Assembly: GCF_016899855.1 (NCBI RefSeq)
Contig: NZ_JACJJG010000019.1
Coordinates: 1-40,974, forward strand
Direction of reading: 5' to 3'
DNA from: Marseilla massiliensis
GTDB lineage: Bacteria > Bacteroidota > Bacteroidia > Bacteroidales > Bacteroidaceae
Length of the DNA: 40,974 bases
The notes under the pieces are model-generated. The model had not been told where the DNA came from. It saw only the letters and a list, made by a program, of their open reading frames with translations, and did no database searches. Shown here piece after piece: positions 1 to 7,303 of this stretch. Position 1 is the first letter of the stretch; the number at the start of each line of letters is the position of its first letter. Position numbers and translations under genes: made by a program.

Positions 1-120
1 GGCAACAACACCCCGGAGACGGCGCACGCCGGGAGCGGCGAACAAAAACGGCTGTGGAAAAGAAAAAAAACGGTGGGGCATGGAGGAAATGACAATGGAA
101 GATAGTATCTTTGCTGCGAT

Positions 121-154
121 TTTGTCAGGCGGCCCCGCGGGGCAGCCTGACAAA
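121..154. repeat. 34-nt GC-core palindromic stem-loop
   Basis: A perfect 10-bp inverted repeat (TTTGTCAGGC at 121-130 against 145-154) flanks a second perfect 12-nt palindrome (132-143, GCCCCGCGGGGC). It starts 16 nt after the frame-1 stop at 105, which suits a transcription end, but no T-tract follows on either side, so it is not a standard intrinsic terminator. It could instead be a repeat element or a protein-binding palindrome. Confidence 0.5.
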
Positions 155-289
155 GACCGGGAATGTAAAGTAAAGCAGCACATTTCCCGATGCGATGTCA
201 ACTATTCCAGTACCTCTATCCAGAGTGTGTAAAATAATGTAGTTTATTTAAACAAAAACTGTCAACCTATTTCAGGAAAAGACAGTCGT

Positions 290-510
290 AAACAAGTCGT
301 TTCCCAAAATACGGTCTTTTACCTTATAATTGATGGCCTTTTACAACATGAAAGACCGTCTGTTGCAAGCCCAAACATGCCGTTTTACGTAATGTCGCAT
401 ATTTCATGAATAAGTGGTATGCCAATCTTTCGTGTATGCGCAGACATGCTTGGGCCGTCCGCAGTAAACGTAAAGGCCGCTTAAACACACCGTTAGGACG
501 GCTCTCTTTG
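290..510. repeat. Intergenic AAAGAC/GGCCTTTT repeat cluster A
   Basis: Contains units such as ACGGTCTTTTA, GATGGCCTTTTACAACATG, AAAGACCGTCTGTTGCAAG and GTAAAGGCCGCTTAAA, several of them inverted relative to each other. An imperfect inverted repeat pairs GCCCAAACATG (near 369-379) with CATGCTTGGGC (near 445-455). Related units recur only in other intergenic gaps of this window (near 7140, 12690, 18800 and 27430). Function unknown. Confidence 0.5.
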
Positions 511-564
511 TGTGTATCGGTGACTGTCGTACCAGCTCATATTTATTTATAAATATGTTATTAC

Positions 565-596
565 TTGCATGTATTAAGAAAAATTGCTAAATTTGC
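565..596 (+). promoter_or_regulatory. Promoter of fabD
   Basis: A Bacteroidetes-type primary sigma promoter: TTG at 565-567, a 20-nt spacer, and TAAATTTGC at 588-596, matching the TAnnTTTG -7 box. The expected start of transcription, near 599, leaves a leader of about 33 nt before the fabD ATG. Confidence 0.7.
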
Positions 597-631
597 AGGC
601 TAAATAACTAATAGTAAACTTTTTATAAAAG

Positions 632-1519
632 ATGAAAGCATTTGTTTTTCCCGGACAGGGAGCACAATTTGTCGGTATGGGCAAAGACCTGTATGACAAC
701 AATCCTTTAGCAAAGGAACTTTTTGACAAGGCCAACGATATTCTTGGTTACAACATTACCGATATCATGTTCAACGGAACGGACGAGGAACTCAAGCAGA
801 CAAAGGTTACCCAGCCGGCCGTATTCCTCCACAGCGTTATAAGTGCGTTGTGCATGGGAGATGATTTTGCGCCCTCGATGGTTGCAGGCCACTCTCTTGG
901 CGAATTTTCTGCGCTCGTAGCTGCCGGTGCGTTGAGTTTTGAGGATGGCTTGAAACTGGTTTATGCCCGTGCTATGGCAATGCAGAAGGCATGTGACGCT
1001 GCTCCTTCGACAATGGCCGCCATTATCGGCTTGCCGGACGAAAAGGTAGAGGAGATATGTGCTGGGATCAATAAGGAAGGACATGTATGTGTGCCCGCAA
1101 ATTTCAACTGCCCTGGCCAGCTTGTTATTAGCGGTAATATAGAGGCTATCAACGAAGCATGCGAGAAGCTGAAAGCTGCAGGCGCAAAGCGTGCTTTACC
1201 ACTGAAGGTAGGTGGCGCGTTCCACTCTCCACTTATGCAGCCGGCAAAGGATGAGCTTCAGGCTGCGATAGAAAAGACGGAGTTCAACACTCCTAAATGC
1301 CCAGTTTACCAGAACGTTGACGGCAAGCCGCATACGGATCCGGCAGAAATAAAGGCAAACTTGATTGCCCAACTTACAAGCTCGGTAAAGTGGACATCAT
1401 GTGTACAGTCAATGATTGCTGACGGTGCAGATGACTTTACAGAATGCGGACCTGGCAAAGCTTTGCAAGGCATGATTGCCCGTATAGACAAGAATGTAGC
1501 CGCTCACGGAATTGCTTGA
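632..1519 (+). CDS. fabD: Malonyl-CoA:ACP transacylase FabD
   Basis: Transfers the malonyl group from CoA to acyl carrier protein, supplying the extender unit for type II fatty acid synthesis in the cytoplasm. The 295-residue length is normal for the family. Visible motifs are the oxyanion-hole GQGAQ (8-12), the nucleophile elbow GHSLGE with Ser88, the substrate-carboxylate Arg113 (YARAMAMQ) and the catalytic His198 in GGAFHSPLM. The start follows a good promoter at 565-596, and an intrinsic terminator follows immediately. It appears to be a single-gene unit, not embedded in a fab cluster here. Confidence 0.96.
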   Translation: MKAFVFPGQGAQFVGMGKDLYDNNPLAKELFDKANDILGYNITDIMFNGTDEELKQTKVTQPAVFLHSVISALCMGDDFAPSMVAGHSLGEFSALVAAGALSFEDGLKLVYARAMAMQKACDAAPSTMAAIIGLPDEKVEEICAGINKEGHVCVPANFNCPGQLVISGNIEAINEACEKLKAAGAKRALPLKVGGAFHSPLMQPAKDELQAAIEKTEFNTPKCPVYQNVDGKPHTDPAEIKANLIAQLTSSVKWTSCVQSMIADGADDFTECGPGKALQGMIARIDKNVAAHGIA

Positions 1520-1543
1520 ACTAATTGTTAAATTAATAACTAC

Positions 1544-1594
1544 AAAAGAGTAAGCAGAGACATGTGGCAATCATTCCTGCTTACTCTTTTTGTT
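1544..1594 (+). terminator. Intrinsic terminator after fabD
   Basis: A 14-bp perfect stem (1544-1557 with 1577-1590) and a 19-nt loop run directly into a T-rich tail (TTTTTGTTTG). It lies 25 nt after the fabD stop and ends only about 16 nt before the start of the next gene. Confidence 0.85.
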
Positions 1595-1609
1595 TGATAA
1601 ATATGGACC

Positions 1610-3304
1610 ATGGAAAATGACAAAATAATAATATATCAAGTCTTTACACGTCTGTTGGGAAACCGTATGTGTAATTGTAAAGAGAATGGAACCTTGGCTG
1701 AAAACGGTTGTGGAAAGTTTGGTTTCTTTGACGGTACAGTTCTTCGAAGAATAAAAAAATTAGGCGTGACACACGTTTGGTACACTGGTGTGATAAGGCA
1801 TGCTTCGAAGACGGATTATTCGAGATTTGGAATACCGAAGCAACATCCGGCCGTAGTAAAGGGTAATGCCGGCTCTCCGTATGCCATTGTGGATTATTAT
1901 GATGTTGATCCAGATTTGGCCGACGACGTTAATAACAGAATGGGTGAATTCGAGTCGCTAGTAGAACGTACGCATAAAGCCGGTCTGAAAGTCATTATGG
2001 ACTTTGTTCCAAATCATGTGGCAAGGCAATATAAGTCGATAAGTAAACCTGTAGGAGTTGTCGATTTAGGGGAGAATGATGACAAAAATATGGGATTCTC
2101 ACCGAAAAATAATTTTTATTATTGTGTGAACACGCAGTTTGAGCCTTATTTCGACTTGAATGATAATGAAGGGATACCATATTATGAATACCCTTCCAAA
2201 GCTACGGGTAATGATCATTTTGACAATCATCCGGGGATGAACGACTGGTATGAGACAGTAAAACTTAATTATGGTATAGACTATTGTGATGCAGGTGGGC
2301 GTTCATCTCATTTTGACCCAATTCCGGATACATGGCTAAAGATGCTTGATATTCTTATGTTTTGGGCCGGAAAGGGGGTTGATGGTTTCCGTTGTGATAT
2401 GGCGGAGATGGTTCCTACTGAATTTTGGTCATGGGTAATTGAAAAGGTAAAGTCCAAATATCCAGAGTTGTTATTTATTGGGGAGGTATACAATCCGTCT
2501 TTGTACCGAAGCTTTGTTTCAAGTGGTTTCGATTATCTGTATGATAAAGTGGGTATGTATGACTGTTTGTGTGGAATAATGAGAGGTGCATGTCCGGCTA
2601 AAGCCATAACATGGCAATGGCAAAATGTTGACGACATAAGCGGACACATGCTTTATTTTCTTGAGAATCATGATGAAGTTCGTCTCGCAAGTGATTTTCT
2701 TGCAGGAGATGCACGTAAAGGAATACCAGCCTTGATTGTTAGTTCCTTGATGAATAGAAATCCTTTTATGCTTTATGCCGGTCAGGAATATGGCGAGCGT
2801 GGAATGGACAAGGAAGGTTTTAGTGGTTGTGACGGACGCACTACAATTTTCGATTACTGGACGGTTCCCGCTTTATATAAAGGTTATGTAAATAGAAGAA
2901 AGCTGACGCTAGGGGATAAATATATAGAGGAAAGGTATTCGCGTATATTGAATTTGGCTAAAACTGAAAAAGCGATCCGTTTTGGGGCTTTTTTCGATTT
3001 AATGTACGCGAATGAAGAAAATTACGCATTTGACACATATCATCAATATGCGTTCTTGCGCAAGGCTGATAACGAAGTTATATTGGTTGTCGTCAATTTT
3101 TCTGACAAGGATGTCGAATGTGGAATACGTTTGCCCCGTCACGCGTTTGATTATCTTGATATGCCTGAAACCGTTGTCAGGGCATATAACATATTTTCAG
3201 ATGATGAACCTGAGTGTTTTGACCTAAAGGCTGATGATTTAGTTAAAGTTAAAATCAAGGCTTATGATGGTGTTGCATATAAATTTTATATTGAAAATAA
3301 TTGA
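1610..3304 (+). CDS. GH13 alpha-amylase family glycoside hydrolase (cytoplasmic)
   Basis: A 564-residue TIM-barrel enzyme of the alpha-amylase superfamily, expected to hydrolyse or transfer alpha-glucans or malto-oligosaccharides. All four conserved regions are visible: DFVPNH (131-136), GFRCDMA with the nucleophile Asp263 after Arg261, GEV with acid/base Glu292, and ENHDE with His354-Asp355. There is no signal peptide, so it probably acts inside the cell. A Cys-rich N-terminal stretch (CNCKENG…GCGKFG) and a beta-sandwich-like C-terminus flank the barrel. Exact specificity cannot be read from sequence. Its start lies just after the fabD terminator, and the next gene begins about 9 nt after its stop, so the pair is probably coupled. 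Confidence 0.85.
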   Translation: MENDKIIIYQVFTRLLGNRMCNCKENGTLAENGCGKFGFFDGTVLRRIKKLGVTHVWYTGVIRHASKTDYSRFGIPKQHPAVVKGNAGSPYAIVDYYDVDPDLADDVNNRMGEFESLVERTHKAGLKVIMDFVPNHVARQYKSISKPVGVVDLGENDDKNMGFSPKNNFYYCVNTQFEPYFDLNDNEGIPYYEYPSKATGNDHFDNHPGMNDWYETVKLNYGIDYCDAGGRSSHFDPIPDTWLKMLDILMFWAGKGVDGFRCDMAEMVPTEFWSWVIEKVKSKYPELLFIGEVYNPSLYRSFVSSGFDYLYDKVGMYDCLCGIMRGACPAKAITWQWQNVDDISGHMLYFLENHDEVRLASDFLAGDARKGIPALIVSSLMNRNPFMLYAGQEYGERGMDKEGFSGCDGRTTIFDYWTVPALYKGYVNRRKLTLGDKYIEERYSRILNLAKTEKAIRFGAFFDLMYANEENYAFDTYHQYAFLRKADNEVILVVVNFSDKDVECGIRLPRHAFDYLDMPETVVRAYNIFSDDEPECFDLKADDLVKVKIKAYDGVAYKFYIENN

Positions 3305-3312
3305 GGTTTGTG

Positions 3313-3783
3313 ATGGAAGATAAGTTCATTTTAAATTCGCATAACAAGGAAGAGTTCCCTCCAGCACATACTGCAGAACATCTGTTAAACCAAACTATGA
3401 TAAGGATGTTTGGTTGTGAGAGGTCGAAAAATGCTCACATCGAACGTAAGAAAAGTAAAATTAGCTATATTCTTGACCATAAGCCAGACCGCAAGGAGGA
3501 AAAAGAGATAGAACGTAGAATGAATGAACTTATTGCGGAGGATTTACCTGTTACGTTCGAGTTTGTTAATAAAGACAACGTGCCAGCAGACGTTTCATTG
3601 GATAAATTGCCAGATGATGCATCTGAAACGATACGTTTGGTACATATCGGCGATTATGACGTCTGTCCTTGTATTGGTAAGCATGTACGTTCAACGTCAC
3701 AGATTGGACGTTTCGAGATGCTTGGAACTAATTGGGATGAAATAACACATTCGTTCAGGATACGTTTTAAAATCATTCAATGA
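3313..3783 (+). CDS. Stand-alone tRNA-editing domain (AlaX/ThrRS SAD-like)
   Basis: A 156-residue protein with the two halves of the tRNA SAD metal site: HTAEH (His19 and His23) and CIGKH (Cys120 and His124). This is the zinc-binding signature of the second additional domain of alanyl/threonyl-tRNA synthetases and of free AlaX trans-editing proteins, which deacylate mischarged tRNA. No synthetase catalytic core is present. I chose the ATG at 3313; the frame is open to a TTG at 3301 that would overlap the amylase stop. The amylase neighbour gives no functional hint. Substrate (Ser/Gly-tRNA-Ala or another) is unknown. Confidence 0.75.
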   Translation: MEDKFILNSHNKEEFPPAHTAEHLLNQTMIRMFGCERSKNAHIERKKSKISYILDHKPDRKEEKEIERRMNELIAEDLPVTFEFVNKDNVPADVSLDKLPDDASETIRLVHIGDYDVCPCIGKHVRSTSQIGRFEMLGTNWDEITHSFRIRFKIIQ

Positions 3784-3814
3784 ATGGAAATTCATTTTCA
3801 TCCTCGTTTACGCA

Positions 3815-3850
3815 AAGATGTCGTCTTCTAAGTAAGAAAGACGACATCTT
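3815..3850. terminator. Stem-loop between convergent genes
   Basis: A 13-bp perfect stem (3815-3827 with 3838-3850) and a 10-nt loop, 31 nt after the stop of the editing-like gene and before the end of the convergent gene at 3918. The downstream T-tract is weak, so termination efficiency is uncertain. Confidence 0.65.
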
Positions 3851-3917
3851 GTTATGATTTGCAATATGATACTTTGACAATATCTAATTAAATGAATTGT
3901 TGTTGTGGCATGCGATA

Positions 3918-4355
3918 CTATTGTGCAGCCTCTATTTCGTAATTGTCGGGTTTTATTGCTGTGAAATGAAAATCGTTAGTGCTAACGCTTTTTATGTCGT
4001 AATTGCCAGCCTTGACGTATTTATTTTTCATTTTTTGGTATTTCTTTTCTATGTCCTTGCGTTTAAGAGCAAAACTGATAACGCATGTTCGATGTTCAAG
4101 ACCTAAACTGGTGAAATAGTTTTTCAGTTGGTATGAATAGTTGTCACGGCTTACAAGAAAATCGTTTTTGTCATTAATCCAGGCACTGTCAATTTCTTGA
4201 ATATCTGTAAAATAAACAGTTGAGTCGTTGAATGACGCTGCAAACCCGAAAGCATAAAGTTTTGGTACACACTTTAATTTTGCTGAAGCATTAATTGTCC
4301 AGCCACATATTATCATAACGGCAACGGCCATTATGAGATTCTTGTATGATTTCAT
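3918..4355 (-). CDS. Hypothetical small exported protein
   Basis: Not recognised. The 145-residue product begins with a basic stretch and a hydrophobic segment (about residues 7-24, …VAVMIICGWTINASA) typical of a Sec signal peptide or membrane anchor. The remaining roughly 120 residues are polar, with a Lys-rich helical stretch (RKDIEKKYQKMKNKYVK) and a short C-terminal tail; no catalytic motif is evident. The frame is intact and starts 42 nt downstream of the rpoD stop with no clear promoter between, so read-through from rpoD is plausible. Confidence 0.6.
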   Translation of the reverse strand: MKSYKNLIMAVAVMIICGWTINASAKLKCVPKLYAFGFAASFNDSTVYFTDIQEIDSAWINDKNDFLVSRDNYSYQLKNYFTSLGLEHRTCVISFALKRKDIEKKYQKMKNKYVKAGNYDIKSVSTNDFHFTAIKPDNYEIEAAQ

Positions 4356-4397
4356 TCTTACAAATTTGATTATTATCCTTAATTCTATCGTTTATAC

Positions 4398-5261
4398 CTA
4401 TTGTCCAAGGTATGACTTTAATAACTTGTTTTTAGTACTGTGGCGTAAGCGTCTTATCGCCTTTTCCTTGATTTGACGTACACGTTCACGTGTCAATCCA
4501 TATTTGTCGCCGATCTCTTCGAGTGTCATTTCTGGCTGGTTAATACCGAAAAATGCTTCTATAATATTACGTTCTCGTTCATTCAGGGTTTGTAAAGCCC
4601 GATTTATTTCTTCACGCAATGATTCCAGTACGAGCTTTTTGTCTGCCATTGGTGAGTCATTGTTCGGTAGTACATCAAGAAGACTATTATCCTCGCCATC
4701 TGCAAACGGTGCGTCTACGGACACATGTCGGCTGCTTACCTTCATCGCTTCTTCAATCTTGTCTTGCGGTATATCCACGTTGTCGGCGATTTCGTCAATG
4801 CTTGGACGACGTTCGTGTTCCTGCTCAAACTTATTGAGTACACGATTGATTTTATTTACTGAGCCGACCTGATTCAATGGCAGGCGTACTATACGGCTTT
4901 GCTCGGCGATGGCCTGAAGTATGCTTTGGCGTATCCACCATACGGCATATGATATAAACTTGAAGCCCCTTGTCTCGTCAAATTTTTCGGCAGCTTTTAT
5001 CAAGCCAACGTTACCCTCGTTAATCAGGTCAGGCAAGCTAAGGCCTTGATTTTGATATTGCTTCGCTACGGAGACAACAAATCTTAAATTGGCTTTTGTC
5101 AATTTTTCAAGCGCCTTGCGGTCGCCTTGTTTTATACGCTGAGCCAACTCAACCTCTTCTTCTACACTGATAAGCTCCTCATGGCCTATTTCTTGCAGGT
5201 ATTTGTCCAACGAGTCACTCTCTCGGTTGGTTATTGATTTTGTGATTTTCAGTTGTCTCAT
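4398..5261 (-). CDS. rpoD: Primary RNA polymerase sigma factor (RpoD/SigA type)
   Basis: Directs RNA polymerase to housekeeping promoters. The start at 5261 gives 287 residues ([10 protein letters not shown]…), the compact size typical of Bacteroidota, which lack the large region 1.1 and the non-conserved insert; the frame continues 18 codons upstream but those overlap the promoter. Visible regions: 1.2 ([11 protein letters not shown]), 2.1-2.4 ([36 protein letters not shown]), 3 (RLPLNQVGS) and 4.2 ([19 protein letters not shown]). This factor presumably recognises the TTTG…TAnnTTTG promoters found through the window. Confidence 0.96.
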   Translation of the reverse strand: MRQLKITKSITNRESDSLDKYLQEIGHEELISVEEEVELAQRIKQGDRKALEKLTKANLRFVVSVAKQYQNQGLSLPDLINEGNVGLIKAAEKFDETRGFKFISYAVWWIRQSILQAIAEQSRIVRLPLNQVGSVNKINRVLNKFEQEHERRPSIDEIADNVDIPQDKIEEAMKVSSRHVSVDAPFADGEDNSLLDVLPNNDSPMADKKLVLESLREEINRALQTLNERERNIIEAFFGINQPEMTLEEIGDKYGLTRERVRQIKEKAIRRLRHSTKNKLLKSYLGQ

Positions 5262-5283
5262 TGCGTATAAATTTAAAGTATTT

Positions 5284-5316
5284 GCAAAAATAATGATTTT
5301 CCATTTAAATAGCAAA
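5284..5316 (-). promoter_or_regulatory. Promoter of rpoD
   Basis: On the minus strand, TTTG at 5316-5313, a 20-nt spacer and TATTTTTGC at 5292-5284. Predicted transcription starts near 5281, leaving about a 20-nt leader to the ATG at 5261. This supports the internal start codon over the upstream in-frame Met. Confidence 0.7.
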
Positions 5317-5360
5317 TATTTTCTATCTTTTTATTTTCAAAAAATATTTATCGATTTGAT

Positions 5361-5413
5361 AAAATAAAAAATCCTCATCCGTCAATTTTAATAACTTGAA
5401 GACGGATGAGGAT
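5361..5413 (-). terminator. Intrinsic terminator after degQ
   Basis: A perfect 13-bp stem (5401-5413 with 5371-5383), then on the minus strand the tail TTTTTATTTT (5370-5361). It lies 21 nt after the degQ stop and separates degQ transcription from the rpoD promoter. Confidence 0.9.
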
Positions 5414-5434
5414 CAGTTTGTTATTTAGTGTTTA

Positions 5435-6898
5435 TCAGTCATTTTGCAGAGGTACTGCGAAGTAAGCTTTTTTGCCTGTAGGATAAATGCCTTGTATGTA
5501 AAGTACCGGCTCCTTGCTGGTCGAAGCTTCTCTTACAGCCTTTTGCAGGTCAGAGATGGTTGTCATTGGTATGTCGTTTACTTTCTGGATGATGAATCCT
5601 TTATTAATTCCGGCGTCCTTAAGGGCTCCGTTGTTGATTCTCATCACTACAAGTCCATTGTTTATGTTGAGCTGTCTCTTTTCCGAGTCGTTGATTTCAC
5701 GGAAGTTCCCACCGAGAACGTCAAGGTCGGCATGCTTTACGACATCTGTATTGCCCTGTTGGTTTTTAAGGGTAAGGGTTGCGGTTTTGCTCTTTTTGTT
5801 GCGTAAGTATGTTATTGTAATCTTGTCGCCAGGGCGTTTGTTTGCCAGATACTCCTGTAGTTCGGCCATTTTCTTGAGTTTCTTGCCGTCAACAGCAGTT
5901 ATGACATCGCCTTTTTGCAGACCGGCTTCGGCGCCAGCGCTTCCGTCTTCAACGTTGTCAATATATATTCCTTCCATTGTGCCAAGGTCAACTTCTTTAC
6001 CTTCTTCTTTCATTTTGTCATAATAGTCGTTGGCGTTGATGCCTTGTATTCCGATCATGGCTCTTTGCACGGTTCCGTACTGTTTGAGATCTGCTACCAC
6101 TTTATTCATGATGGTGGTCGGTATGGCGAAACCATAACCAGTGTAGCTTTGTGTCGGTGACACCAGCATGGCGTTTATTCCAACAAGTTCACCTTGCGTG
6201 TTAACAAGTGCGCCGCCGGAATTTCCAGCGTTAATGGCTGCATCTGTCTGGATGAACGATTCAACTCCGTTTGCGCCAATCGTACGTGCTTTGGCGCTTA
6301 CAATACCAGCAGTAACGGTTGAGTTAAGATTGAATGGATTGCCTACGGCTAAAACCCATTCACCGACTTTCAATTTGTTGCTGTCGCCGATTGGCAGGGT
6401 GGGAAGATCTTTAGCGTCAACCTTTATCAGGGCGAGATCCGTCGTTTTATCGGTACCTACGATACGTGCCGAGAATTCACGGTTGTCGTTTAAAGTTACC
6501 GTAAGTTCATCTGCACCCTCTACAACGTGGTTGTTTGTCACGATGTAGCCATCTGCCGATATTATTACTCCGGAGCCGGCACCTTCGCGTTTAGGGGTTT
6601 GTACTTTACGCTTTGTTGTTCCTCCAGGATTGCCAAAGAAACCAAATGGGTCGAAGAAGTCTCCGAATGGGTCAGACTGCATTTCCACAGTCTGTATTTT
6701 GCTGTTTTGCAGATACCTGATGTGTACTACGGCAGGCAGAGCCTTTTCAGCGGCATATGTCAGGTCGACCGGTTGCCCTGGCATGCTGTTCACGTTATTG
6801 GTGTTTGCGTTCACCTTAATGAAAGCTCCTGCTGAAAATGCGATTGCGATAATGCATATCGCAGATACAAAATAGTTAGATAACTTTTTCATTTTCAT
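5435..6898 (-). CDS. degQ: DegQ/HtrA-type periplasmic serine protease
   Basis: An envelope quality-control protease/chaperone of 487 residues. An N-terminal signal or anchor (residues about 8-27) is followed by a trypsin-like domain with the triad His124 (NNHVVEG), Asp154 (TTDLALIKV) and Ser227 (AGNSGGA). Two PDZ domains follow (about 285-375 and 400-485). A Gly/Phe-rich LA-loop-like segment (DPFGDFFDPFGFFGNPGG, about 76-93) precedes the protease core. It is single-copy in its transcription unit, with a terminator behind and a candidate -7 box (TAAATTTGC, minus strand 6951-6943) in front. DegP, DegQ and DegS naming cannot be resolved from sequence alone, but two PDZ domains fit DegQ/DegP. Confidence 0.93.
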   Translation of the reverse strand: MKMKKLSNYFVSAICIIAIAFSAGAFIKVNANTNNVNSMPGQPVDLTYAAEKALPAVVHIRYLQNSKIQTVEMQSDPFGDFFDPFGFFGNPGGTTKRKVQTPKREGAGSGVIISADGYIVTNNHVVEGADELTVTLNDNREFSARIVGTDKTTDLALIKVDAKDLPTLPIGDSNKLKVGEWVLAVGNPFNLNSTVTAGIVSAKARTIGANGVESFIQTDAAINAGNSGGALVNTQGELVGINAMLVSPTQSYTGYGFAIPTTIMNKVVADLKQYGTVQRAMIGIQGINANDYYDKMKEEGKEVDLGTMEGIYIDNVEDGSAGAEAGLQKGDVITAVDGKKLKKMAELQEYLANKRPGDKITITYLRNKKSKTATLTLKNQQGNTDVVKHADLDVLGGNFREINDSEKRQLNINNGLVVMRINNGALKDAGINKGFIIQKVNDIPMTTISDLQKAVREASTSKEPVLYIQGIYPTGKKAYFAVPLQND

Positions 6899-7303
6899 TT
6901 ATGTTATTTTTGATTGATACTTTCATTTTGATTTTCATGTCTGCAAATTTAGAAGCAAAAAATGTTAATCAGTCATTTTGTCCATCATATTTGTCCTCTT
7001 TTAACACTAAAAATGTCATCGTTAACGGCTCTTAGTGGGAAATAGATATAATTTTACATTCGTTTGAAATGGAGAAAATATGTTTTGAATGTGAATATAT
7101 CAAAACTAAATGTGCCAATGTCATGCGATAGATGGTCTTTTGACAAATAAAAAGACGTCAGTCATCAGCCAAAAGGCCGTCTTTTGTGATGCAAAAAACG
7201 GCCTTTCGTAATTTGTTTGGTTTTAATGTATTATATGTGTTGTTGTGACTTGTCAGCAGAAGCATTTATGTGCGTTCAAAAAACTTTGTTACGTGCCGTT
7301 GTG
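6899..7303. other. Intergenic region upstream of degQ
   Basis: A 405-nt stretch between the TonB receptor stop and degQ. It contains a minus-strand -7 box (TAAATTTGC, 6951-6943) for degQ without a convincing -33 element, and a repeat stem-loop near 7131-7215. No supported coding frame was found. Confidence 0.6.
7131..7215. repeat. Intergenic AAAGAC/GGCCTTT repeat B (stem-loop)
   Basis: AAAGGCCG at 7172-7179 pairs perfectly with CGGCCTTT at 7199-7206. The inner arms TTTTG and CAAAA extend the hairpin around a TGATG-containing loop. Flanking units (GGTCTTTTGAC, AAAAAGACGTC) resemble the other intergenic clusters. Located about 100 nt downstream of the TonB receptor stop, it could also end that transcript. 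Confidence 0.6.

Larger units (their letters stand above)
1..631. other. Left-edge tail and repeat-rich intergenic region
   Basis: No complete recognisable gene lies here. Two plus-strand frames are open at the left edge. Frame 1 ends at a TAG at 103-105 and is rich in Lys/Arg (…QKRLWKRKK…). Frame 2 runs to a TAA at 230-232 and contains an ATG at 80 that would give a 50-residue peptide. Either could be the C-terminus of an upstream gene, but I recognise neither. A GC-rich palindrome sits at 121-154. The rest, to the fabD promoter at 565-596, is AT-rich and carries several AAAGACCGT/GGCCTTTTA-type repeat units. Confidence 0.4.

Noticed and set aside
80..232. 50-residue ORF starting at 80
   Set aside because: It is short, includes the palindrome and has no recognised motif; kept only as a note in the left-edge entry.
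4504..4872. 122-residue plus-strand frame opposite rpoD
   Set aside because: It is the antisense shadow of a strongly conserved sigma factor gene, Ser/Leu-rich and without family features.
5262..5315. 18-residue N-terminal extension of RpoD
   Set aside because: It overlaps the -7 and -33 promoter boxes at 5284-5316, and the start at 5261 gives the family's normal 287 residues.
5444..6875. Several plus-strand frames opposite degQ
   Set aside because: All mirror the clearly conserved protease coding sequence and have no independent support.
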